DNA of 64,000 nt, from contig NZ_CP007055.1 of the NCBI RefSeq assembly GCF_000517625.1, positions 1,054,001-1,118,000 of the forward strand. Direction: 5' to 3'. The DNA is from Halostagnicola larsenii XH-48. GTDB lineage: Archaea > Halobacteriota > Halobacteria > Halobacteriales > Natrialbaceae. The position numbers and the translations under genes are program-made. Below, piece by piece: positions 43,363 through 52,228 of this stretch (position 1 is its first letter; the number at the start of each line of letters is the position of its first letter). The notes beneath the pieces were generated by a model. It ran no database searches, was not told the DNA's origin, and worked only from the letters and a program-made list of their open reading frames with translations.

Positions 43363-43902
43363 ATGGAGTTACCGACGCCCGCGGACCTCCGACAGCGCCG
43401 CACCGATCTCGGGCTGACCCAGAGCGAACTTGCCGAGAAGGCAAGCGTCTCCCAACCGTTGATCGCCCGGATCGAAGGCGGGGACGTTGATCCACGGCTC
43501 TCGACGCTACGTCGAATAGTCACCGCTCTCGAGGAGGCAGAAAGCGACGTTATCCGAGCCGAGGACCTCATGAACGAAGCGGTCGTCAGCGTCTCGCCCG
43601 ACGAACCGATCAGCGAGGCCGCTCGCAAGATGGAGACCGAAGCCTACTCCCAACTCGCCGTGATTCAGGATGGGATTCCGGTCGGTTCGATCAGTCAGAG
43701 CGATCTGGTCCACCTCGATTCCGAATCTCGAGACGAGTCCATCGACACCCACATGAGTGAGAGTTTCCCGACGGTCTCGAAAGACGCCACTCTCGATGAG
43801 ATCAGCAACCTCCTCGAGCACTACAAGGCGGTCATGATAACCGAAGCGGGGGAAACGATCGGGATCATCACCGAGGCGGACCTGACGGCTCGACTGTCCT
43901 GA
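43363..43902 (+). CDS. XRE-type HTH transcriptional regulator with two CBS domains
   Basis: 179 aa from MELPTPADLRQRRTDLG. Residues about 8-60 are a helix-turn-helix (LTQSELAEKASVSQPLIARIEGG). Residues about 65-179 are a CBS pair (MNEAVVSVSPDEPISEAARKM; MSESFPTVSKDATLDEISNLL) ending LTARLS. CBS pairs bind AMP, ATP or SAM, so this is probably a nucleotide-sensing regulator. The upstream codons of the same frame are not protein-like and overlap the DUF555 gene, so the ATG near the TATA box is used. Target genes unknown; likely autoregulated by the palindrome. Confidence 0.88.
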   Translation: MELPTPADLRQRRTDLGLTQSELAEKASVSQPLIARIEGGDVDPRLSTLRRIVTALEEAESDVIRAEDLMNEAVVSVSPDEPISEAARKMETEAYSQLAVIQDGIPVGSISQSDLVHLDSESRDESIDTHMSESFPTVSKDATLDEISNLLEHYKAVMITEAGETIGIITEADLTARLS

Positions 43903-43972
43903 CCCGGGTGATGAGTGGCGTCGGGGTCGTCCTCGCTTTCGGCCCAGAGGTATGACCGGCTTATAGTAGGCA

Positions 43973-43982
43973 GTTATATTGG
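43973..43982 (+). promoter_or_regulatory. TATA box of tenA
   Basis: GTTATATTGG centred 30 bp upstream of the ATG at 44007. No riboswitch-like structure is seen in this short leader. Confidence 0.45.
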
Positions 43983-44006
43983 GCTGGAAAATCTTCTGTT
44001 CGGGTA

Positions 44007-44666
44007 ATGGCGTTCAGTGACCAGTTGCTCGAGGCGGGCGACCACATCTGGGAGGCACAGAAAGACCACCCCTTCGTTCGGGAACTCGCGACGGGTGAAC
44101 TCGAGGAGGAGGCGTTTCTCACCTGGGTGCGTCAAGACTACCGATACTTACTCGACTACGCGCGCGTGTTCGCCATCGCCGGGACGAAAGCGCGGGACGA
44201 AGAGACCATGACGCACCTGCTCGAGGTCGCACACACCGTCCTCGACTACGAGATGGACCTCCACCGGGAGTTCGCCGCCGACTACGGCATCGACCGGGCG
44301 GAACTCGAGTCGGTGCAGAAATCCCCGACGTGCATCGCGTACACGAACTATCTCGTCCGCACCGCTCACGAAGGATCGCTGGCCGAAATCGCGGCCGCGA
44401 TCTATCCCTGCGGGCAGGGGTATCTCGACATCGCAGCACACATGGCCGAACTCGCCGACGACGAACACCGGTACACGCCGTTTATCGAAAAGTACACGAG
44501 CGACGACTTCCGCGAGGCCGTCGACTGGATGCGAGCGTTCGTCGACCGCTGTGGCGAACGGTATCCCGGCGAACACGAGGCCATGGAGGAGGCGTTCCTG
44601 ACCTGCGCCCGTCTCGAGGCCCAGTTCTGGGAGATGGCCTATACTCGAGAGAAGTGGGATCTGTAG
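44007..44666 (+). CDS. tenA: TenA family thiaminase II/aminopyrimidine salvage protein
   Basis: 219 aa all-helical. The active-site Cys135 sits in AIYPCGQGYLDIA, the same number as in Bacillus TenA, and the catalytic Glu is in LEAQFWEMAY (about 204-209). Family function: hydrolysis of base-degraded thiamine to recycle hydroxymethylpyrimidine, or thiamine cleavage; cytoplasmic. No thiamine biosynthesis gene is adjacent. Convergent with urtE, 48 bp apart. Confidence 0.88.
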   Translation: MAFSDQLLEAGDHIWEAQKDHPFVRELATGELEEEAFLTWVRQDYRYLLDYARVFAIAGTKARDEETMTHLLEVAHTVLDYEMDLHREFAADYGIDRAELESVQKSPTCIAYTNYLVRTAHEGSLAEIAAAIYPCGQGYLDIAAHMAELADDEHRYTPFIEKYTSDDFREAVDWMRAFVDRCGERYPGEHEAMEEAFLTCARLEAQFWEMAYTREKWDL

Positions 44667-44714
44667 CGCAAACCTCGGTTTTCGTCGAACGAAACAGGAG
44701 CGTTTCCAGTCCGC

Positions 44715-45413
44715 TTAAACCGCGAGATACTCGGTAACGGCGTCTCGAGACTCGAGTCGGTCCGGCCCGAGTTCGTCGACGATCGTTCCCTTGTCGATCG
44801 CGTAGCATCGTTCGGCGAGATTCTGCACGACGTGGAGGTTCTGCTCGACGAAGAGGATCGTCGTCCCGAGTTCCTCGTTGACCTGGGTGAGGTCCCTCGT
44901 GAGATCCTGTACGATCGAGGGTTGGACGCCTTCCGAGGGCTCGTCGAGCAACAGCAGATCGGGGTTGCCGATCAACGCGCGACCGATCGCGAGCATCTGC
45001 TGTTGGCCGCCGCTCATCGTTCCGGCGTCCTGCTCGGCCCGCTCCTCGAGGATGGGGAAGTAATCGTAGACCGCCTCGTACTGGAGGTCGGTGCTCGATT
45101 CGTTTATCGTCTCGCCCATTCGGAGGTTCTCTTCGACGGTCAATTCGGGAAAGACGTCCCGCCCCTGCGGAATGTACCCGATCCCGCGACGAGCGCGAAC
45201 GTCTGCGGGATCGTCCGTCACGTCCTCACCGTCGAAGACGATCGTTCCGTCGTCGGCATCGAGCAGCCCCATCACGGCTTTGACAAGCGTCGTCTTGCCG
45301 ACGCCATTTTTGCCCATGATGCCGACGATCTCGCCGTCGTCGACTGCCACGTCGACGTCCCGAAGGATTGGCGTCCGTCCGTACGATGCGCGTAGGTTGG
45401 TGAGTTCGAGCAT
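44715..45413 (-). CDS. urtE: Urea ABC transporter ATP-binding protein UrtE
   Basis: 232 aa LivF-type ATPase: Walker A GKNGVGKTTLVKAV, signature MSGGQQQMLAIGRAL, Walker B LLLLDEPSEGVQPS. Last gene of urtABCDE; its start codon overlaps the urtD stop by 1 bp. LivF-type ATPases work with a LivG-type partner (UrtD) to power the UrtBC pore. Assigned to urea because of order, and proximity to urease; branched-chain amino acids are the alternative. Confidence 0.85.
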   Translation of the reverse strand: MLELTNLRASYGRTPILRDVDVAVDDGEIVGIMGKNGVGKTTLVKAVMGLLDADDGTIVFDGEDVTDDPADVRARRGIGYIPQGRDVFPELTVEENLRMGETINESSTDLQYEAVYDYFPILEERAEQDAGTMSGGQQQMLAIGRALIGNPDLLLLDEPSEGVQPSIVQDLTRDLTQVNEELGTTILFVEQNLHVVQNLAERCYAIDKGTIVDELGPDRLESRDAVTEYLAV

Positions 45414-46192
45414 TAGTGATCGTCCCCCAGGTAAATCCGCTTGACTTCGGAATCGGCCCTGATCTCCTCGATCGAGCCCTCGCGGAAAATCGAGCCCTGA
45501 TCGAGGACGGTCACCCGATCCGCGATCGATTCGACGAAGTCGATGTCGTGTTCGATCACGATCAGGGCGACGCCGTCGTCCGCTGTGATTTCCTCGAACA
45601 GTTCGGCGATATCGGCGGTTTCTTCGACCGAGAGCCCGGCGACTGGTTCGTCGAGGAGCATGAGTTTCGGCTCCATGGCCATCGCCATCCCGATCTCCAA
45701 TCGCTGTTGTTGTCCGTGCGAGAGATCCGACGCGGTCGTCTCGCGCTCGGCGAGCAGATCGAACCGCTCTAAGATTTTACGCGTTCGCGACCCGTACTCG
45801 TCGGCGTCGACGACCTGCTGGAGCGGAATACGAAGGTTTTGGGCCACAGTGAACTCCTCGTAGATGCTGGGAACCTGAAACTTCATACTGATCCCTCGCC
45901 CGACGCGCTCGTGAGGCGACAGCTCCGTGATATCGCGGCCGTCGTAGTAGATCGACCCCGCGGAGGCCTCGAGCTGACCGGTGAGCAGATTGATGAACGT
46001 GCTCTTTCCGGCTCCGTTGGGTCCGATGAGACAGCGCAGTTCGCCCTCCTCGAGCGCGAAGTCGACCTCGTCGGTTGCGGTGAGCCCGCCGAAGTGTTTG
46101 GTCAGTCCTCTCGTCTGGAGCACACGCGAGGATCCCTCGCCGGTTTCGTCGACCGCGGGCGTCGGTTTGACGGTCGGATCGCTGACCCCCAT
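45413..46192 (-). CDS. urtD: Urea ABC transporter ATP-binding protein UrtD
   Basis: 259 aa LivG-type ATPase: Walker A GPNGAGKSTFINLLTGQ, signature LSHGQQQRLEIGMAMA, Walker B MLLDEPVAGLSVEE, with the C-terminal SEVKRIYLGDDH end typical of UrtD/LivG. It overlaps urtC and urtE by 1 bp at each end. The signature has His in place of the second Gly (LSHGQ), the common variant of this subfamily. Confidence 0.86.
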   Translation of the reverse strand: MGVSDPTVKPTPAVDETGEGSSRVLQTRGLTKHFGGLTATDEVDFALEEGELRCLIGPNGAGKSTFINLLTGQLEASAGSIYYDGRDITELSPHERVGRGISMKFQVPSIYEEFTVAQNLRIPLQQVVDADEYGSRTRKILERFDLLAERETTASDLSHGQQQRLEIGMAMAMEPKLMLLDEPVAGLSVEETADIAELFEEITADDGVALIVIEHDIDFVESIADRVTVLDQGSIFREGSIEEIRADSEVKRIYLGDDH

Positions 46193-47310
46193 CAGTCGCT
46201 CACCTCCTCGGCGTTCGCGGGTCCATCGCTATCGGGCGGCGCTCCGGGCGTCGACGTGGTTCGACGGTCACGGACGAACTCGTGAATTCGCGGTGCGACG
46301 CCTTCCGGTATCACGAGCACGACGAACACGAGCAGCGAGCCGATCAGCACCAGCGCCCACTCGCTCCCGGAGATGGCGAGTTGGTAGTCGATGAACTGGA
46401 TCGCGAGGGCGGCACCGACGGTTCCGAGCAGGGACGTGCGACCGCCGACGCTCGCCCAGACGACGGGGAGTGCAGCCGCCGTAATTCCGAAGACGCTCGG
46501 GTCGATGTAGTTGTTCTGGGTCGTGAACAACACGCCGCTCAACCCGGCGACAGCGCCGCCGATCGTGAAGACGGCGAACTTGATGAACGTCGTGTTGTAG
46601 CCGAACAGCTCGGTCCGCGTTTCGTCTTCGCGGGTCGCGACGATTGCGTACCCGAACCGGCTGTTGAGCAGCACGCGAAGTCCGAGGTAGGTCGCCACGA
46701 CCGCGCCCAGGGTCACGTAGTAGTGAGCGACGATTCCGATTTCGTACCCGATCGAGCCGATCCCGATTCCGAGGTCCGGGACGCCGCTCATGCCGTTGAA
46801 CCCGCCGAGACGGGCGTCGCCGACCGCCCACTCGCCACCCGCGGTCTGGCCCATGAAGGTGTGCAAGACGAGCGCGACGACGAGCGTGAGAATCGTGACG
46901 TAGACGTCCCGGACGCCGCCGTAGAACATGAAGTAGCCGAGGATCGCGGCGAAGAGTGTCGAAACGGCGAGCGCTGCGACCAGTCCGAGCGTCGGGCCGG
47001 TCACCGTCGAGACGTTGATCGCGACGATCCCGAAGGTGTAGCCGCCGATGCCGAAAAACGCCACCTGACCGAAGCTCAGGATGCCGCAGTAGCCCCAGAT
47101 GAACGCGAGGCTCATGCCGAGCAACGCGTACGCGAGGAAGACGGAGCCGATCTCCGCTGCGTAGTAGCCAAAGAGGACCGGCAACGCGGCGAGAAGCACC
47201 ACGGCGACTGCCAGTCCAGCCCAGAACGCGGGCGAGTTCCCCATCATATTTGGACCACCGAGGAGGCCAGTAACTCTGGCGTGAAGCCCGTCGCTTGCGC
47301 CTTGGCTCAT
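46192..47310 (-). CDS. urtC: Urea ABC transporter permease UrtC
   Basis: 372 aa with about 9-10 transmembrane helices, LivM-like: YALLGMSLAFIWGYCGILSFGQVAFFGIGGY and the cytoplasmic EAA-like ATREDETRTELFGYN. Forms the membrane channel with UrtB. The urtB-urtC junction overlaps by 4 bp (ATGA). The motif SFGQ(V/A)AFFGIG is a family hallmark. Confidence 0.87.
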   Translation of the reverse strand: MSQGASDGLHARVTGLLGGPNMMGNSPAFWAGLAVAVVLLAALPVLFGYYAAEIGSVFLAYALLGMSLAFIWGYCGILSFGQVAFFGIGGYTFGIVAINVSTVTGPTLGLVAALAVSTLFAAILGYFMFYGGVRDVYVTILTLVVALVLHTFMGQTAGGEWAVGDARLGGFNGMSGVPDLGIGIGSIGYEIGIVAHYYVTLGAVVATYLGLRVLLNSRFGYAIVATREDETRTELFGYNTTFIKFAVFTIGGAVAGLSGVLFTTQNNYIDPSVFGITAAALPVVWASVGGRTSLLGTVGAALAIQFIDYQLAISGSEWALVLIGSLLVFVVLVIPEGVAPRIHEFVRDRRTTSTPGAPPDSDGPANAEEVSD

Positions 47311-48191
47311 CGGTTCTCACCCCACCGTTGGCGAAACTTTGCAAGGAAGCCGGTGATTCCGTCGGGCATCAAGCGAATCGCGACGATCGCGGCGAGCAAC
47401 ATCGCGACCAGTCCGATGAACGTGCTCTCGGTGACGTTCGTGAACACCGCGTTGACCGATCCGAGAAAGCCACTGGCCAGCAACGTCCCGACGATGACCG
47501 ACGACCCGCCGACGACGACGGCGACGAAGGCCTCGACGAGGAATCCGGTCCCGTACTGGGGCGTGATCGTCATCACCGGCGCGTACAGCGCCCCGGTAAA
47601 GCCCGCGAGCGCCGAGCCAATGGTGAACGTCGACATGTACATCTTGTCGGTGTCGACGCCCATGCTGCGTGCAGTTTCCGCGTCTTGCATCGTCGCGCGT
47701 GCGCGGACGCCGAAATCCGTCCACATGAACAGCGCGTAGAGTCCCCCGAGGACGGCGACGGCGATCACGCCGAGGACGAGGTAGTAGGCGGGACCGTCCA
47801 CGACCGGAAGTTCGCCGAAGGGAATTCCGATACCGGGAGCGGAGTTTCCGAACGCGATCCGCACCAGCTGGATCATCACGAGGCTGACCCCCCAGGTGAC
47901 GACCATCGAGTCGAGCAACCGTCCGTAGAGGTGACGGATGATGAGCCGCTCGAGGACGAGTCCGAAAATCGCCGTCACGACGACGCCGGCCACCATCGCG
48001 AGCGACAGCGGCAGGCCGGCGGCGAACGCGAACGTCGTCGCGTAGGCTCCGACGAGGATGAACTCGCCGTGGGCGAGATTGATGATTCCCATCATGCCGA
48101 AGATCACCGCGAGCCCGACCGTCGCGAGCACGATGAACGCGAATATCTCGAGGAACTCGAAGCCGAAATTCAGGAGTCCGATTCCCGCCAT
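47307..48191 (-). CDS. urtB: Urea ABC transporter permease UrtB
   Basis: 294 aa, about 8 transmembrane helices, LivH-like: MGIINLAHGEFILVGAY, VTWGVSLVMIQLVRIAFGN, and RATMQDAETARSMGVDTDKMY as the cytoplasmic coupling loop. Second gene, 1 bp after the urtA stop. UrtB and LivH are hard to separate by eye; the gene order supports urea. Confidence 0.87.
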   Translation of the reverse strand: MAGIGLLNFGFEFLEIFAFIVLATVGLAVIFGMMGIINLAHGEFILVGAYATTFAFAAGLPLSLAMVAGVVVTAIFGLVLERLIIRHLYGRLLDSMVVTWGVSLVMIQLVRIAFGNSAPGIGIPFGELPVVDGPAYYLVLGVIAVAVLGGLYALFMWTDFGVRARATMQDAETARSMGVDTDKMYMSTFTIGSALAGFTGALYAPVMTITPQYGTGFLVEAFVAVVVGGSSVIVGTLLASGFLGSVNAVFTNVTESTFIGLVAMLLAAIVAIRLMPDGITGFLAKFRQRWGENR

Positions 48192-48192
48192 T

Positions 48193-49461
48193 TTAGATCC
48201 CCTCGTAATATGCGCCGGGTTCGTACTGGGTCTGTTCGGCCTCGCTGGTCAGGTCGCACCCGACCTCCTCGAGGAACGCGGGGCCGATCGTGCCCGCATC
48301 CTCGAACGTGATCTCGTGGGTTTCGTCCGACTGTGCAACGTGCATGTTGTGTTCTATGTGGTGTGTCGCCGGATCGAGCGCAACGTCGCCTTCCGGCGCT
48401 TCGACCTCGATTCCGCCCTCGAGTTCCTCGATTACGGCGTCGGTTTCGAAGGTGCCGGCGCGCTCGACCGCCTCCTTGTAGAGATAGACCGAGAAGTAGT
48501 TGTTCTGGGCCTCCTGGTTGATGTATTCCGCATCGTCCCAGCGCTCGTAGTAGCGCTCGACGAACGCCTCGTTGCGGTCGGTCGGGAGCTCCTCCATGTA
48601 GTTGACGCCGGCGTAGACGTCCTTCAGGGCAGGCGGGTCTATCCGCAGGTGTTCGTACTCCTGTGCCATGTTCGTCGACGTGCCGATCGGAATATTCGTC
48701 AGCCCGCTCGCCAGTCGCTGTTCGTAGAACGACGAGTGGGTCTGTCCGACGAGCATCGACATCACGAAATCAGGATCGGCCGACTGGATTCGATTGATCG
48801 TCGACCCGAACTGGGACTCACTAAGGGGAATGTGTTCCTCGCCGATGACTTTCGCACCGTGTTCCTCTGCGATGATCCGGACCCAGTCGCCCGACAGCTG
48901 TCCGAAGTTATAGTCGGCGGCGATCGTGTAGATTTCGTCGCCGTACTCTTCGATCATGTAGGGGACGACCGCACCGAGTTGCTGGCGGGCCGTCGCGCCC
49001 AGCGGGAAAACCGTCTTATCGCAGACGCCGCCCTCGTACTGGGTCGTATAGAAATACAGCTGTTCGTGTTCGTTGATGATCGGACGGATCGCCTCCCGCG
49101 TCGCGCTCGAGTAGCCCGCCCATATCGCGTCGGCGTCTTCCCGATAGATCGCGTAGCGGGTCAGATCCTGATACAACATGTTGTCCGACTGGGGATCGGG
49201 AGCGAAGACGTCGATCTCCTCGCCCAGAATCCCCCCGTCGCGGTTGATCTCCTCGATCGCCAGTATTGTCGTCCGATACTTCGGCGTCCCTGTCAGTGCG
49301 AAGTCCTGCGACCGATCCTCGAGGACGGCGAGCGTCGGCCCGTCGGAGCCGGATTGCATGCCGAGCACGCCCGCTTCGGCGACGCATCCTGCAAGTCCAG
49401 CGAGGCCGGACACCCCACCGCCGGCGAGAACCTCCCGCCGGGAGATGCTGCGGCCGGTCAC
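48193..49461 (-). CDS. urtA: Urea ABC transporter substrate-binding protein UrtA (Tat-exported lipoprotein)
   Basis: 422 aa with GTG start. Signal SISRREVLAGGGVSG has the twin-Arg motif and is followed by a lipobox LAGC, so the mature protein is lipid-anchored outside the cell. The remainder is a periplasmic-binding-protein type I fold: LEDRSQDFALTGTPKYRTTILAIEEINRDGGILG, YSSATREAI, YEGGVCDKTVFPLGA. The Asn/Tyr-rich binding-pocket region resembles UrtA rather than LivJ. First gene of urtABCDE; its leader holds a palindrome. Confidence 0.88.
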   Translation of the reverse strand: MTGRSISRREVLAGGGVSGLAGLAGCVAEAGVLGMQSGSDGPTLAVLEDRSQDFALTGTPKYRTTILAIEEINRDGGILGEEIDVFAPDPQSDNMLYQDLTRYAIYREDADAIWAGYSSATREAIRPIINEHEQLYFYTTQYEGGVCDKTVFPLGATARQQLGAVVPYMIEEYGDEIYTIAADYNFGQLSGDWVRIIAEEHGAKVIGEEHIPLSESQFGSTINRIQSADPDFVMSMLVGQTHSSFYEQRLASGLTNIPIGTSTNMAQEYEHLRIDPPALKDVYAGVNYMEELPTDRNEAFVERYYERWDDAEYINQEAQNNYFSVYLYKEAVERAGTFETDAVIEELEGGIEVEAPEGDVALDPATHHIEHNMHVAQSDETHEITFEDAGTIGPAFLEEVGCDLTSEAEQTQYEPGAYYEGI

Positions 49462-49954
49462 TGTTCGTCACCGGCGTTCTGAACGCCGTCTCGAGAGGAT
49501 TTTGACCGCATCCGACTATCGCACCTCTGCCGCCACTGAGATTTCTTTATATTCTAGCAACGATTTTACCGATGTGTGCCCTGAACGTCCACTCATTCTA
49601 CTAAGTATCTGAAAATAATAGAGATACAAAAGACTTGCCGCAAGGAAGTTCAATGAATACCTGATTATATTGAAATGGGTAAATAGAGGTAATCAGTCAA
49701 ATCACGATAATATTCTACACGGACGTAGATATATTGAAAATTATTTGGACGGATGTTTGTAGCGGAGAGGCGAGCGAGCACCGAGACGATACAGAGCTAC
49801 AGGGAATGGTCGCCCGTGGATATCGGATCGAACCTGTAGATCGGCGGCTTCTCTCCAGGTTTCTCGAGCACGCGGGATACGAAATCTGACGCCGAACAGG
49901 CATTATAGGGACTCCGATTTCTCGTACGTCTGTAGACGGGTATCTCGGTGCTCC
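49462..49954. other. 493-bp AT-rich intergenic region between urtA and the GH43 gene
   Basis: 49462-49560 is the urtA leader and promoter. From about 49600 to 49740 the sequence is distinctly AT-rich with no gene. At 49797-49895, reading minus strand, is a remnant frame of about 33 codons (SDFVSRVLEKPGEKPPIYRF, then a stop) whose composition is haloarchaeal coding-like; it may be the C-terminal end of a lost gene. Nothing else is recognised. Confidence 0.4.
49472..49554 (-). promoter_or_regulatory. urtA promoter and leader palindrome
   Basis: TATA element GAATATAAAG on the minus strand (49545-49554) is about 90 bp before the GTG start, giving a leader of about 60 nt. In the leader lies the perfect palindrome CGGCGTTC-T-GAACGCCG (49472-49488), ending 10 bp before the start codon: either an operator or a 7-bp hairpin masking the translation start. 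Confidence 0.4.
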
Positions 49955-51508
49955 TTACTCTTCGACTTGGAAGTACTCGAAGTCGCAGTATCCGTCTGCC
50001 GCTGTGGATTCATCCGACTGAACTGCGAACAGCCCGATCTTTGCACCGATCCAACGCCCCTGCTGAGCCTGAAACGGCGTACCGATCGGCTCGAAGTCGG
50101 CGTCTCCCGTCGCGTACGCGAACTGAACACGGCCACCCTCTTCGACGGTCGCTCGGAGGCGCGTAGACGGGGGCTGGAGTGGTATCCGCTCATCCACCGT
50201 GTCGGGGCCGCCGTCCGACGGTGCGGTGTTGCGACCCTGTATCAGTTCGGCACCGTCGGCTGTCCGACGAACGCTGAGGTAGGCGTACTCCTCGCCCATC
50301 ACGAGCAGCCCGCCGTGTCCGGCCTGTTCTTGGAGTTCACACTGGATCTCCGTCGTCGCCGTGAACGCCGGAGCTGGGAACTTCTGGAGGAGGAGATTCG
50401 GGACGGACCACAGGTTCTCAGCACCCTCCGCACTCCGGGGGAACAAGCGGAGCGCGCCGGGGCGATAGGTGAGCGAATACCAGCCGAACTGGGGATTCCC
50501 GTGCCACTGCCATTGGAGTCCCAAACGGGCTGTGTCGAAGTCGTCGGAAGTCTGGGGCACCATCGTAGGGAGCACGTCAGCAGAGACGTCGGGTTTCTCG
50601 TGCGTTTGGACCGGCTCGCCCGTGCCGTCGCCGTCCTCGTCGCGACCGATGACGGGCCACCCGTCGTTCCAGGAGAGGGGCTGGAGATGAACGATGCGGC
50701 CGTACGGGTCGAGTTCTTGGAAGTGGATGAACCAGTCCTCACCGCTGTCCGTATCAACCCAGGCTCCCTGATGCGGTCCGTTGACATCTGAGTTTCCCTG
50801 GGCGAGAACTACCCGGTCGTTGTAGGGACCGTAAATGTCGTCTGAGCGCAGGACCGTCTGCCACCCGTCGCTCACGCCGCCGGCCGGTGCAAAGATGTAG
50901 TACGTCCCGTCGCGCTCGTACAGCTTCGGCCCTTCGATCGTCGGATGGTCGTCGTGGCCATCGAACACCTCGCGGCTCTCGCCGGTGAGGTGCGTCCCAT
51001 CCGTCGCCATCGGCGCGATGTGGAGGACACTGTTGATTCCAGCGCGGCTCTTCGCGAACGCGTGAACGAGGTACGCGTTTCCGTCGTCGTCCCAGAACGG
51101 CGCCGTGTCGATCCATCCCTCGGCCTCGTGGACGAGAGTCAAATCAGACCACCGACCGCGGGGATCGTCGGTCTTGGTCATGTAGACACCGCGATCGGGA
51201 TCGCCGTAGAAGATGTAGAACGTCCCGTTGTGGTAGTTGATCGAGGGTGCCCAGACGCCGTTGCCGTGTTGTGGACGATCGAAGGCGGGCGGTAGCTCGT
51301 CGATCGCGTGGTTTACGATGCGCCAGTTCACGAGGTCGCGCGAGTGGAGGATCGGAAGTGCCGGAACGGCGTTGAAACTCGAGGCTGTCATAAAGAAATC
51401 GTCTCCGACGCGGACCACGTCGGGATCAGAGTAATCAGCGTAGACGATCGGATTCTGGTACTGGGCGTCGCTTCGGTTCGGATCCCACACCACGGGGTGG
51501 TGTCTCAT
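49955..51508 (-). CDS. Glycoside hydrolase family 43 (beta-xylosidase/arabinofuranosidase-like)
   Basis: 517 aa, no signal peptide. Five-bladed propeller (about 15-310) with the GH43 triad: Asp28 (base, in YSDPDVVRVG), Asp134 (GWIDTAPFWDDDG) and Glu192 (acid, in IEGPKLYERDG). Residues about 325-517 are the C-terminal beta-sandwich (FSPDDF-like segment TSDDFDTARLGLQWQW, SLTYRPGALRLFP). It hydrolyses xylo- or arabino-oligosaccharides, probably inside the cell. The start MRHH is fixed by a TATA box 25-35 bp upstream. It lies between the two urea gene clusters, flanked by AT-rich DNA, and has no sugar transporter beside it. Confidence 0.87.
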   Translation of the reverse strand: MRHHPVVWDPNRSDAQYQNPIVYADYSDPDVVRVGDDFFMTASSFNAVPALPILHSRDLVNWRIVNHAIDELPPAFDRPQHGNGVWAPSINYHNGTFYIFYGDPDRGVYMTKTDDPRGRWSDLTLVHEAEGWIDTAPFWDDDGNAYLVHAFAKSRAGINSVLHIAPMATDGTHLTGESREVFDGHDDHPTIEGPKLYERDGTYYIFAPAGGVSDGWQTVLRSDDIYGPYNDRVVLAQGNSDVNGPHQGAWVDTDSGEDWFIHFQELDPYGRIVHLQPLSWNDGWPVIGRDEDGDGTGEPVQTHEKPDVSADVLPTMVPQTSDDFDTARLGLQWQWHGNPQFGWYSLTYRPGALRLFPRSAEGAENLWSVPNLLLQKFPAPAFTATTEIQCELQEQAGHGGLLVMGEEYAYLSVRRTADGAELIQGRNTAPSDGGPDTVDERIPLQPPSTRLRATVEEGGRVQFAYATGDADFEPIGTPFQAQQGRWIGAKIGLFAVQSDESTAADGYCDFEYFQVEE

Positions 51509-51829
51509 AACATTCGAGACTAAGTAACAGGCAATAAACATTGGGTTCCAGCGGCAGGGTGGCTACTTGCAGCGCGGGACCACGTACCTCCGCATTTATT
51601 CACTGCGCAAAACATATTCTATTCAATTTATAAGTGGCGGAATGATCAATCCTAATGTGTCCTATATGAGGTAGTATTGGCGGTACTGAAAATACCCACA
51701 ATTACGTACTCGTGTTTGAAACTGGTGGGCAAATATTGTTAGACACGAGCATCTTTACACTGATTGTACGCATAATCTCTCCCGTGATGACCAACCGTTT
51801 TTCAGATATCGGGTCGAGAGTGATCGGAA
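51509..51829. other. 321-bp AT-rich intergenic region between GH43 gene and ureB
   Basis: Contains the GH43 promoter at its left edge and presumably the urease promoter. TATA-like candidates on the plus strand are ATTTATAAGT at about 51625-51634 and CAAATATTG at about 51730-51738, 100-200 bp before ureB; neither is at leaderless distance, so a long leader or a missed promoter is likely. No gene seen. AT-rich throughout 51595-51780. Confidence 0.4.
51532..51541 (-). promoter_or_regulatory. TATA box of the GH43 gene
   Basis: ATGTTTATTG on the minus strand, 24-33 bp upstream of the ATG at 51508; excludes the longer upstream start at 51541. Confidence 0.5.
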
Positions 51830-52228
51830 ATGAGTGAGTTCGTCCCCGGGGAGCTCAAGACGGCCGAGGAACCGGTCGTGATAAACGAGGGGAGAGAAAC
51901 GACGGCAGTAACCGTCGAGAACACCGGCGATCGGCCCGTACAGGTCGGTTCGCACTTTCACTTCTTCGAAGCGAATCCCGGCCTCTCGTTCGACCGTACC
52001 GAGGCCTACGGATTTCGGCTGAACATTCCGGCCGGCACCGCGATCAGGTTCGAACCCGGTTGCGAGCGCGAGGTCGACCTCGTGGCCATCGGCGGCGACC
52101 GCATCGTTCACGGAATGGGCGGACTGGTAAACGGTCCCCTCGACGACGAGGACGTACGAGAACGCGCACTCGAGCGAGCAGCGTCGTACGGCTATCAAGG
52201 GGTCGATCTCCCGGAGGACGACCGATGA
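51830..52228 (+). CDS. ureB: Urease subunit beta
   Basis: 132 aa. Family blocks: [58 protein letters not shown] and [12 protein letters not shown]. Structural subunit that with UreA and UreC forms the urea-hydrolysing trimer in the cytoplasm. Its stop overlaps the ureC start (ATGA). First gene of the locus ureB-C-A-G-D-E-F. The acidic C-terminal tail (GVDLPEDDR) is longer than in bacteria. Confidence 0.94.
   Translation: MSEFVPGELKTAEEPVVINEGRETTAVTVENTGDRPVQVGSHFHFFEANPGLSFDRTEAYGFRLNIPAGTAIRFEPGCEREVDLVAIGGDRIVHGMGGLVNGPLDDEDVRERALERAASYGYQGVDLPEDDR

Noticed and set aside
43903-44006. Thiamine riboswitch upstream of tenA
   Set aside because: Only about 100 bp, with a TATA box at leaderless distance from the start codon; no room or conserved THI-box core.
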